Source of the DNA: Abyssibius sp040880065
GTDB lineage: Bacteria > Pseudomonadota > Alphaproteobacteria > Rhodobacterales > Rhodobacteraceae
Length of the DNA: 48,046 bases
Direction of reading: 5' to 3'
Assembly (NCBI GenBank): GCA_040880065.1
Contig: JBBDJE010000009.1
Coordinates: forward strand, 1-48,046
In this document: positions 41,981-48,046 of the stretch, piece after piece
Position numbering within the stretch: the stretch's first letter is position 1
Layout of the letters: every line of letters starts with the position of its first letter
Notes under the pieces: model-generated
Database searches by the model: none
Told to the model about the DNA's origin: nothing
The model's input: the letters and a program-made list of their open reading frames with translations, nothing else
Made by a program: the position numbers and the translations under genes

Positions 41981-43141
41981 ATGAGCATCCAGAAAATCGG
42001 CATCATCATGCATGGCGTAACTGGCCGTATGGGCATGAACCAGCACCTTATCCGTTCGGTGCTGGCCATCCGCGATCAAGGTGGCATGCGCCTCAAAAAC
42101 GGCGACAGCCTTGTGCCCGACCCGATCATCGTCGGCCGCGACGCCGCCAAGATCGAGGCGCTGGCCAAACGCCATAACATTGCCCGCTGGACAACCGATC
42201 TGGATGCGGCACTGGCCAACCCGGATGACACAATCTTTTTTGACGCAGCTTCGACACAGATGCGCCCCGGCCTGCTGCGCAAAGCAATTGATATGGGCAA
42301 GCATGTCTATTCGGAAAAGCCTGTTTCCGAAGGTTTGGCCGATGCTGTCGATATCGCCAAACACGCCAAGGCCAAGGGTGTGAAAAACGGCATCGTGCAC
42401 GATAAACTGGACCTGCCCGGCCTGCTGAAACTCAAGCGCCTGCGCGACAGCGGCTTTTTTGGCAAAATGCTCTCTGTCAAAGGCGAGTTCGGCTATTGGG
42501 TATTTGAGGGTGATTGGGCCCCTGCCCAGCGCCCGAGCTGGAACTACCGCGCCGAAGACGGTGGCGGCATGATCTCGGACATGCTGTGCCATTGGCGCTA
42601 TGTGCTTGATAATGTCATTGCGCCGGTCAAATCGGTAAGCTGTCTTGGGTTCACGCATATCGACCAACGCGTCGATGAAGCTGGCAAGGCCTATAAGGCA
42701 ACCGCCGACGATGCCGCTTATGCCACCTTCCTGCTGGATGGCCCCGATGGTGATATTGTCGCGCATATCAATTCGAGCTGGTGTACGCGTGTGCGCCGTG
42801 ACGATCTGGTCACCTTTCAAGTTGATGGCACACTTGGTTCCGCCGTTGCCGGTCTGCACAAATGTTTCAGCCAGCATCGGGTGAATACGCCCAAGCCGGT
42901 CTGGAACCCCGACGAGCCGCAAAAACTCGATTTCTACAACGATTGGGAAGAAGTGCCCGATAATGCCAATTTCGACAATGGCTTCAAAGTGCAGTGGGAA
43001 CAGTTTTTGCGCTATGTCGTTGAAGATGGCCCGTGGTCTTACACCCTCGCCGAAGGCGCAAAGGGCGTTCAACTGGCTCAGGCTGGTTACCAAAGTTCCA
43101 AAGAACGCCGCTGGGTCGATATCGAGGATCTGGGCCTATGA
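41981..43141 (+). CDS. Gfo/Idh/MocA-family dehydrogenase of the DUF993 cluster
   Basis: A 386-residue oxidoreductase with a variant nucleotide loop (GIIMHGVTGRMGMNQH), SEKPVS as EKP motif, and GGGMISDMLCHWRY holding the catalytic-type Asp and His. NYRAEDGGGM and WCTRVRRDD contribute basic residues that could bind an acid. It is the first gene after the internal promoter and overlaps the DUF993 gene by 4 bases. Likely role: oxidation of a sugar, sugar acid or glycoside to a keto product used by the neighbouring aldolase-like and isomerase-like proteins. Confidence 0.83.
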   Translation: MSIQKIGIIMHGVTGRMGMNQHLIRSVLAIRDQGGMRLKNGDSLVPDPIIVGRDAAKIEALAKRHNIARWTTDLDAALANPDDTIFFDAASTQMRPGLLRKAIDMGKHVYSEKPVSEGLADAVDIAKHAKAKGVKNGIVHDKLDLPGLLKLKRLRDSGFFGKMLSVKGEFGYWVFEGDWAPAQRPSWNYRAEDGGGMISDMLCHWRYVLDNVIAPVKSVSCLGFTHIDQRVDEAGKAYKATADDAAYATFLLDGPDGDIVAHINSSWCTRVRRDDLVTFQVDGTLGSAVAGLHKCFSQHRVNTPKPVWNPDEPQKLDFYNDWEEVPDNANFDNGFKVQWEQFLRYVVEDGPWSYTLAEGAKGVQLAQAGYQSSKERRWVDIEDLGL

Positions 43142-44286
43142 GCAGCCGCCTTTTAAACCTGCCCGGCGGTTCGGCCAGATTGGTGGCCGGGCCTGCCCCG
43201 CAAGCGACAGGCAACTGGAGCCGCACGGCTTATGCCGCAGCCCATGTCGTGACCGACCCGCTGGTCGAATGCGACCCGTGGATCAAGTCTCCGGTTGACT
43301 GGGACCGCACGCTCGCTTTTCGCGAACATTTGTGGAGCCTAGGTTTTGGCGTTGCTGAAGCCATGGACACCGCACAGCGCGGCATGGGTTTAAGCTGGGA
43401 AACATCGCTTGAACTCATCCAGCGATCAACCGCACTGGCCAAAGCCGGTGGCCACCTTATCGCCTCGGGCGCCGGCACCGACCATCTGGCCCCCGGCCCC
43501 GATGTCACGCTAAATGACGTGATCCGCGCCTATGAAGACCAATGCGAAGCGGTCGAGGCGACCGGTTCGCGGGTTATCCTGATGGCGAGCCGCGCTTTGG
43601 CGCGCGCAGCAACAAGCCCGGATGATTACGCAAAAGTTTACGGCCGCGTTCTATCCGGCCTGCAACAGCCTGCTATTTTGCATTGGTTGGGCGAGGCCTT
43701 TGACCCGGCACTGACCGGCTATTGGGGCAATGCCGACCATATGGCTGCTATGGATACTGCCGTGGCGGTCATTGAAGCCAACGCCGCCAAGGTGGACGGC
43801 ATCAAAATCAGCCTGCTGAGCGCTGAAAAAGAGATCGCCATGCGCCGCCGCCTGCCCGAAGGGGTGCGCATGTATACCGGAGATGACTTCAATTATCCCG
43901 CGCTTATCGCAGGCGACGAGCATGGCTATTCACACGCGCTTCTTGGAATTTTTGACCCCATCGCCGGGGCGGCCGCGCGCGCGCTTTCGCAATTGGCTGC
44001 AGGCGATTTAGACGGCTATAACGCGACATTCGCCCCCACTGTGCCGCTGTCACGCCATATCTTCAAAGCGCCAACGCGTTTTTACAAGACGGGCGTGGTT
44101 TTCATGGCCTACCTCACCGGCCATCAGGACCATTTCCTTATGATCAACGGTCAGGAAAGCACGCGCTCGACACAGCATCTGGCTGAAATCATTCGCCTTG
44201 CGAATGCGGCGGGCCTGTTTAGCGACCCTGACCTTGCCGCCGCGCGGGCGCGTGCAGTTTTTGCCGTGCGGGGGGTTGAGCTATGA
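43138..44286 (+). CDS. DUF993 protein, dihydrodipicolinate-synthase-like aldolase
   Basis: A 382-residue protein of the DUF993 family, distantly related to the DHDPS/N-acetylneuraminate lyase TIM barrels. K223 in VDGIKISLLS fits the Schiff-base Lys position (GIK) of those aldolases. I know of no firmly assigned reaction for the family. The start at 43138 overlaps the dehydrogenase stop by 4 bases; the frame extends upstream to 43033 inside that gene. Paired with a Gfo/Idh dehydrogenase and a xylose-isomerase-like protein, a retro-aldol step on a keto-sugar acid giving a C3 fragment is plausible. Confidence 0.8.
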   Translation: MSSRLLNLPGGSARLVAGPAPQATGNWSRTAYAAAHVVTDPLVECDPWIKSPVDWDRTLAFREHLWSLGFGVAEAMDTAQRGMGLSWETSLELIQRSTALAKAGGHLIASGAGTDHLAPGPDVTLNDVIRAYEDQCEAVEATGSRVILMASRALARAATSPDDYAKVYGRVLSGLQQPAILHWLGEAFDPALTGYWGNADHMAAMDTAVAVIEANAAKVDGIKISLLSAEKEIAMRRRLPEGVRMYTGDDFNYPALIAGDEHGYSHALLGIFDPIAGAAARALSQLAAGDLDGYNATFAPTVPLSRHIFKAPTRFYKTGVVFMAYLTGHQDHFLMINGQESTRSTQHLAEIIRLANAAGLFSDPDLAAARARAVFAVRGVEL

Positions 44287-45110
44287 GCGGGCTTTTGGCA
44301 CATCAACTCTCGCTCAATACCGCAACCGTTCGCGAACAGTGGAATTTGGCGCAATGTATCGAAGGCTGCCAGCGCCATGGTTTTGGCGGCATCTCTCCAT
44401 GGCGCGACAAGCTTCAGGAAATGGGTGTCGAGACGGCGGCAAAAGCCATTCGTAACGCCGGGTTAAGCGTGACCGGCCTGTGCCGTGGCGGCTGGTTTAC
44501 GGCTTCTGGCGCAGTTGACCAAGCGGTGATGGATGACAACCGCCGCGCCGTTGACGAAGCTGCGGAAATTGGTGCCGAATGTCTGGTCATGGTTGTTGGC
44601 GGCTTGGCGACTAACAGCCGCGATTTACCAAACGCATGGGCCATGGTGGAAGACGGGCTTGCCCGCACGCTCGAGCATGGCCGCAAACAGGGTGTAAAAA
44701 TCGCCATCGAGCCGCTGCACCCGATGTATGCCGCCGACCGCGCTTGCGTGAACACCATGCGCCATGCGCTGGACATTTGCGACCGTTTGGGGCCAGGCAT
44801 TGGCTGCGCGGTCGATGTGTATCATGTCTGGTGGGACAACGAGCTTGAGGCCCAGTTGGCCCGCGCCGGCAAAGACCGCATCATGGCCTTTCATATTTGC
44901 GACTGGTTGGTCCCAACCCGCGATATGCTGACAGATCGTGGTATGATGGGCGATGGCGTCATCGACATTCCCCGCCTGCGCGGTCTGGCAGAGGCCAACG
45001 GATTTACAGGGTTGAACGAGGTTGAGATTTTTTCGGCGCTCGATTGGTGGACCCGTGATGCCGACGAGGTTATGGCAACAATTGTCGCGCGAGGGCAAAG
45101 CGCCTGCTGA
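44283..45110 (+). CDS. Xylose-isomerase-like TIM-barrel protein, second copy
   Basis: A 275-residue sugar phosphate isomerase/epimerase-family protein. Metal ligands expected for the fold are E143 (AIEPLHP), D178 (CAVDVYH), H204 (AFHICD) and E248 (NEVEIF), all present. It is clearly divergent from the first copy at 39727. It ends the run of translationally coupled genes from the dehydrogenase through DUF993. Related proteins next to Gfo/Idh dehydrogenases include 3-keto-sugar eliminases and epimerases; the reaction here is unknown. Confidence 0.83.
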   Translation: MSGLLAHQLSLNTATVREQWNLAQCIEGCQRHGFGGISPWRDKLQEMGVETAAKAIRNAGLSVTGLCRGGWFTASGAVDQAVMDDNRRAVDEAAEIGAECLVMVVGGLATNSRDLPNAWAMVEDGLARTLEHGRKQGVKIAIEPLHPMYAADRACVNTMRHALDICDRLGPGIGCAVDVYHVWWDNELEAQLARAGKDRIMAFHICDWLVPTRDMLTDRGMMGDGVIDIPRLRGLAEANGFTGLNEVEIFSALDWWTRDADEVMATIVARGQSAC

Positions 45111-45114
45111 ACTG

Positions 45115-45130
45115 GCTTATGACCATAAGC
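45115..45130. repeat. Short inverted repeat after the second isomerase-like gene
   Basis: GCTTAT (45115-45120) and ATAAGC (45125-45130) form a 6-bp stem with a 4-base loop, five bases after the stop codon. Without a U tract it is at best a weak terminator; it may be an operator-like palindrome in the tetR upstream region. Confidence 0.35.
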
Positions 45131-45155
45131 TTGCAGGACATAGCGCGTCACGGTA

Positions 45156-45169
45156 TCACCAGATAGTGC
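45156..45169. promoter_or_regulatory. Candidate TetR operator, site 3 (tetR)
   Basis: TCACCAGATAGTGC shares ACCAG-(A/T)-TAGT with site 2. It lies 92 bases before the tetR start, consistent with autoregulation. It is the weakest of the three copies. Confidence 0.4.
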
Positions 45170-45261
45170 CGGAGGTGCGCCGTTAAACGGTTGCGCGGGG
45201 CTTTGGGCGGTAATGGCGGCAGGTTCGCCATATGACATGACTTTGCGAGGAGTGCTGTAGG

Positions 45262-46002
45262 ATGAATGAGCGCAACAGGTTTTCCGTTCCACCTCCGGGC
45301 AGCCTTGACGCGCCCGAAGACCTTCCCATTGCTCCGCCCGAAGCCAAACCGGCAAAGCCGCGCGCCAAGCGGCCAAAGCCCGCAAAACCCCGCCGCCGTG
45401 ATGCCAACCAGAGCCGAAAGCTCATCTTGCAGGCCGCGCTGGAAGAATTTTCAAGCTATGGGCATTCCGGCGCGCGCGTCGAGCGGATTGCAAATTCCGC
45501 AGGCGTAAGCAAGCCGCTGATCTATGACTATTTTGGCGATAAGGATGCCATTTATCTGGCTGCGCTCAAGGAAGCCTATGTGCAAATTCGCGAGGGCGAG
45601 ATGGAGCTGAGCCTTGACACGCTGGAGCCGGAAGAAGCCATTCGCAGCCTTGTGCGTTTCACTATGAACCATTTTCGCGAAAAACCATGGTTCATCACCA
45701 TGCTGAACACCGAAAACATGCTTGGCGGCCAGTCAATCCGCCAGTTGCAAGATGCAAAGGGCATTCAGTCGATTCTCGTGCAGCGGCTGCAATCGGTGCT
45801 GCGCCGCGGCTGCGATGCGGGCATCTTTCGATGCGATGTCGACCCTGTCGAGTTTTACGTGTTCATCGCATCACTTTGCTACTTTCCTGTCTCCAACATT
45901 CATACGCTGCGGGCTGTTTTCGGGCTTTCGATGGATGGAAGATGGCTTGACCGGCGCGCCGATGAGGCAGCCGACATGTTGTTGGGCTACCTGAAAATAT
46001 AA
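45262..46002 (+). CDS. TetR-family regulator of the tct/DUF993 cluster
   Basis: A 246-residue TetR-family protein. The HTH domain is at about residues 50-95 (ILQAALEEFSSYGHSGARVE, AGVSKPLIYDYFGDKDAIY). It carries an unusual N-terminal extension of about 48 residues rich in Pro, Lys and Ala (KPAKPRAKRPKPAKPRRR), which may add non-specific DNA contacts. The ATG has GAGGAG upstream. It lies between the catabolic genes and glycerate 2-kinase, and three motif copies suggest it represses tctC, the dehydrogenase operon and itself. The ligand domain is of the YcdC/RutR-like length. Confidence 0.87.
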   Translation: MNERNRFSVPPPGSLDAPEDLPIAPPEAKPAKPRAKRPKPAKPRRRDANQSRKLILQAALEEFSSYGHSGARVERIANSAGVSKPLIYDYFGDKDAIYLAALKEAYVQIREGEMELSLDTLEPEEAIRSLVRFTMNHFREKPWFITMLNTENMLGGQSIRQLQDAKGIQSILVQRLQSVLRRGCDAGIFRCDVDPVEFYVFIASLCYFPVSNIHTLRAVFGLSMDGRWLDRRADEAADMLLGYLKI

Positions 46003-46076
46003 GTCGTGTTTGCCGCGCCCCTGCCCTTGCGCGCAAATCCAACAAATTTCCGAACCGAATTGGGTGGTTTATCGAA

Positions 46077-47330
46077 ATGAATGACGCCGACCGCGCTTTC
46101 CTGACACAGCTGTTTCACGCGGCCACAACCGCCGCCGACCCGCAAAAGGCGCTGGCCGCATATATGCCCACCAACCCCAAAGGCCGCACTGTTGTGGTTG
46201 GCGCTGGCAAAGGTGCAGCACAGCTTGGCGCAGCATTTGAAACGCTCTGGGGCGCGCCGGTTGAAGGCGCTATTGTTACGCGCACGGGCTATGGCTGCGC
46301 CACGCAAAACCTGAAAGTTATCGAGGCGTCGCACCCCGTGCCGGATGAAGCCGGGCTTGCCGGCACCGCAGCGGTGTTTGAAGCCGTCTCGGGGCTCACC
46401 GTCGATGATCTGGTTGTCGCGCTCATAACCGGCGGCGGCTCGGCGCTTCTGCCAGCGCCCCCCAAGGGTTTCAGCCTTGAAGACGAGCAGATGCTCGGCC
46501 GCGCGCTGCTCGCCTGTGGCGCGCCCATTTCAGCAATGAATGCGGTGCGAAAGCACTTCTCAAACATCAAGGGCGGGCGTTTGGCGCAGGCGGCCTATCC
46601 GGCAAAGGTGGTCACGCTGATCGTCTCCGACGTGCCGGGCGATGACCCGGCCCAAGTTGCATCTGGCCCCACTGTGCCAGACACAACCAGCCCCAAAGCG
46701 GCAATGGCTGTCATAAAGGCCTATGGAATCGAGCTTACAGCGCAAATGCAGGCGCATATTCAGCACACGCCCGCGCCCAGCCCCGATGATCCGGTTTTTG
46801 CAAAAAACGAGGTGCATGTGATCGCCTCGGCAGCACAATCGCTGGACGCCGCTGCCGCATTGTCGCGCGCCGAAGGCATCCCTGCCGTTATTTTGTCGGA
46901 TGCGATTGAAGGCGAGGCGCGCGAGGTTGCCAAGGTCCATGCCGCCATTGCCCGGGAAGTTGCCATGCGTGGCCGCCCCTTTGCGCGCCCTGTGGTTATT
47001 CTGTCGGGCGGGGAGACGACGGTTACGCTGCGCGGCAACGGGCGCGGCGGGCGCAATACGGAATTTCTGCTATCGCTTGCAGAATGCATTGCGCACCATG
47101 ATATTTGCGCACTTGCCGCCGATACCGACGGTATTGATGGCAGCGAGGACAATGCCGGTGCCTTTGTTGATGGCACAACCCTCGCACGGCTACAGGCAAT
47201 GGGGCTCGATCTGTCGGCATTCATGGCCAATAACGATGCATATTCGGCGTTTGAAGCCCTTGGGAATTTGTTCAGCCCCGGCCCGACCGGCACCAATGTC
47301 AATGATTTCCGCGCAATCCTCATCCGGTAA
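46077..47330 (+). CDS. Glycerate 2-kinase (GckA/MOFRL family)
   Basis: A 417-residue glycerate 2-kinase of the GckA/TtuD type: N-terminal DUF4147 kinase domain (VVGAGKGAAQL, TGGGSALLPAPP, SDVPGDDP) and C-terminal MOFRL domain (SGGETTVTLRGNGRGGRN, ADTDGIDGSEDNAGA). It makes 2-phosphoglycerate from D-glycerate and ATP, feeding lower glycolysis. It is 74 bases after tetR on the same strand. In this context it suggests that the tct/DUF993 pathway, or serine-cycle-like metabolism, ends in glycerate via hydroxypyruvate or tartronate semialdehyde. No tartronate semialdehyde reductase is in view. Confidence 0.92.
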   Translation: MNDADRAFLTQLFHAATTAADPQKALAAYMPTNPKGRTVVVGAGKGAAQLGAAFETLWGAPVEGAIVTRTGYGCATQNLKVIEASHPVPDEAGLAGTAAVFEAVSGLTVDDLVVALITGGGSALLPAPPKGFSLEDEQMLGRALLACGAPISAMNAVRKHFSNIKGGRLAQAAYPAKVVTLIVSDVPGDDPAQVASGPTVPDTTSPKAAMAVIKAYGIELTAQMQAHIQHTPAPSPDDPVFAKNEVHVIASAAQSLDAAAALSRAEGIPAVILSDAIEGEAREVAKVHAAIAREVAMRGRPFARPVVILSGGETTVTLRGNGRGGRNTEFLLSLAECIAHHDICALAADTDGIDGSEDNAGAFVDGTTLARLQAMGLDLSAFMANNDAYSAFEALGNLFSPGPTGTNVNDFRAILIR

Positions 47331-47361
47331 GCGCGGCGGTTTGCAGCAAAGGCGGCGCGGC

Positions 47362-47856
47362 CTAGAGCAGATCTTCGATGAAAAAGCTGATGAGTTGGGT
47401 GCGGCCGCTTACGCCTGCTTTTTGATAGATTGCGTTGCATTGCGCTTTGATCGTGCCTACGCTTTTTCCGCGCACCTCGGCGATTTCCGCGTTCGAAAGA
47501 CCTTTGAGGGTAAGGATTGCAACGTCTTTTTCCGAAGGCGACAGCGCCCACTCCTCGAAGCGGCGGGTCATGAGCTCGTGAAACTGGCCTGATGCGACGA
47601 GCATCCGGTTGTCCACCTCGCGCACATTGTCGCTTAAATTTTTCAAGACAACGACACCCAGAACAGCGCCTAAAAGCATGCCGAAAATCGTGACTATCTG
47701 CACGGTTTCGTGATATTCCCAGCTCATCGCTGTTTGGCGTATCCCGAAGAGTTCCATCGCCAAATCGACGATATAAAAAAGGGAGAATGCACCTTGTAGC
47801 AAGACGATCATCGCCAGAAGTAGGGTGCTTAGGCGTATACCCGAAATTTTGAGCAA
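47362..47856 (-). CDS. Membrane-anchored LuxR-type DNA-binding protein
   Basis: A 164-residue protein with two N-terminal membrane helices (about residues 8-33 and 51-71), a short cytoplasmic linker and a C-terminal GerE/LuxR helix-turn-helix (about 104-164: LSPSEKDVAILTLKGLSNAEIA, GKSVGTIKAQCNAIYQKAGV in two blocks). The start is a TTG at 47856 with a perfect GGAGG eight bases upstream; no ATG in frame has a comparable site. A LuxR output fused to a bare two-helix anchor, without a sensor domain, suggests membrane-linked regulation. Its targets are unknown. It is downstream of the repeat-tail gene on the same strand. Confidence 0.85.
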   Translation of the reverse strand: MLKISGIRLSTLLLAMIVLLQGAFSLFYIVDLAMELFGIRQTAMSWEYHETVQIVTIFGMLLGAVLGVVVLKNLSDNVREVDNRMLVASGQFHELMTRRFEEWALSPSEKDVAILTLKGLSNAEIAEVRGKSVGTIKAQCNAIYQKAGVSGRTQLISFFIEDLL

Positions 47857-47942
47857 CGGCCGCCCCTCCAGATGGATTCTGTGTTCAGAGGAGACTATAT
47901 GTGCCTGTTGCTGGCATCACCAGACTTGTTGGCACGGAAACA

Positions 47943-48046
47943 TTAATTTCGGCCATTTCCGTTGCCGCTATTCCCGCTGGTGCCGCTATTCCCACTGTTG
48001 CCGCTATTGCCGCTGTTGCCGCTGTTACCGTTGCCGCTGTTGCCGC
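47943..48046 (-). CDS. 3' end of a gene encoding a Gly-Asn-Ser repeat tail
   Basis: Read on the minus strand, the window end encodes about 33 residues made almost wholly of Gly-Asn-Ser triplets (GNSGNGNSGNSGNSGNSG, then a GTSG variant) ending NGNGRN and a TAA at 47945-47943. The DNA is a run of imperfect 9-base repeats (GGCAACAGC-like). The start is outside the window. Low-complexity Gly/Asn/Ser tails occur on secreted or surface proteins and as flexible linkers; no domain is visible. The plus-strand frames are also open, so the strand call rests on the clean stop and on the downstream luxR gene. Confidence 0.6.
   Translation of the reverse strand, partial: GNSGNGNSGNSGNSGNSGNSGTSGNSGNGNGRN
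47957..48046. repeat. Imperfect 9-base tandem repeat
   Basis: Units of the form GTTGCCGCT / ATTGCCGCT / GTTACC... repeat to the end of the window with single-base changes and one 6-base unit (GTTACCGTTGCC). The 9-base period keeps a coding frame, fitting a repeat inside a gene rather than a CRISPR or satellite. Confidence 0.8.

Noticed and set aside
41828..43093. Minus-strand open frame of 421 codons opposite the Gfo/Idh gene
   Set aside because: The plus strand encodes a family-like protein with overlaps to its neighbours; the antisense product has no recognisable motif.
47899..47946. 15-codon plus-strand open frame (MCLLLASPDLLARKH) preceded by AGAGGAG
   Set aside because: Good ribosome binding site, but no conservation evidence is available and it lies in the leader between two minus-strand genes; chance is the simpler explanation.
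47957..48046. Terminal tandem repeats as a CRISPR array
   Set aside because: Units are 9 bases, contiguous, without spacers, and keep a coding frame; this is a repeat inside a gene.

Overview
The window looks like a sugar- and acid-catabolism island from an alphaproteobacterium, most likely a Rhodobacterales (Roseobacter-type) member. The basis is GC-rich DNA, two CUT1 ABC importers with UgpC-type ATPases, a TctABC-type tripartite transporter, a single-chain NADP-isocitrate dehydrogenase and a membrane-anchored LuxR-type protein. The taxon is an inference from gene style; no marker gene is present. I see no rRNA, tRNA, CRISPR array, insertion sequence or phage gene. One 10-base run of N interrupts a permease gene.

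Region A (1-13353): galactoside utilisation. A long minus-strand operon runs from a sugar-binding protein and two permeases through a GH4 alpha-galactosidase, an IlvD/Edd-type sugar-acid dehydratase, an SDR sugar dehydrogenase, DgoK, DgoA and an SMP-30 lactonase to a GH42 beta-galactosidase. Together these encode import, glycoside hydrolysis and the De Ley-Doudoroff route of galactose to pyruvate plus glyceraldehyde-3-phosphate. A divergent iclR-ugpC pair supplies the regulator and the transporter ATPase.

Region B (13434-28453): hexuronate utilisation plus a Kdo module. On the minus strand lie three tandem Gfo/Idh/MocA oxidoreductases, a second ABC importer, uxuA and then kdsD-kdsB-kdsA. Divergently, a GntR/FCD regulator is followed by uxaC and uxuB. 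A near-perfect palindrome lies in the divergent promoter.

Region C (28439-33811): a candidate sulfoquinovose desulfonation locus. A minus-strand operon encodes an SsuD-like monooxygenase, an aldo-keto reductase, a flavin reductase and an alpha/beta hydrolase. The first three match the SmoC-SmoB-SmoA set of the sulfo-SMO pathway. Divergent from it are a GntR/UTRA regulator and a Gfo/Idh/MocA protein that could be an NAD-dependent glycosidase.

Region D (33895-36633): monomeric isocitrate dehydrogenase, a terminator, and about 0.5 kb without a recognisable gene.

Region E (36634-47330): a tripartite transporter (tctC-tctB-tctA) in line with two xylose-isomerase-like proteins, an enolase-superfamily enzyme, a Gfo/Idh/MocA dehydrogenase, a DUF993 aldolase-like protein, a TetR regulator and a glycerate 2-kinase. 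I cannot match this set to a known pathway. Three copies of one motif, upstream of tctC, of the dehydrogenase and of tetR, suggest one TetR regulon. It is the best candidate here for an undescribed system.

Region F (47362-48046): a TTG-initiated two-TM LuxR-type protein and the 3' end of a gene encoding a Gly-Asn-Ser repeat tail.
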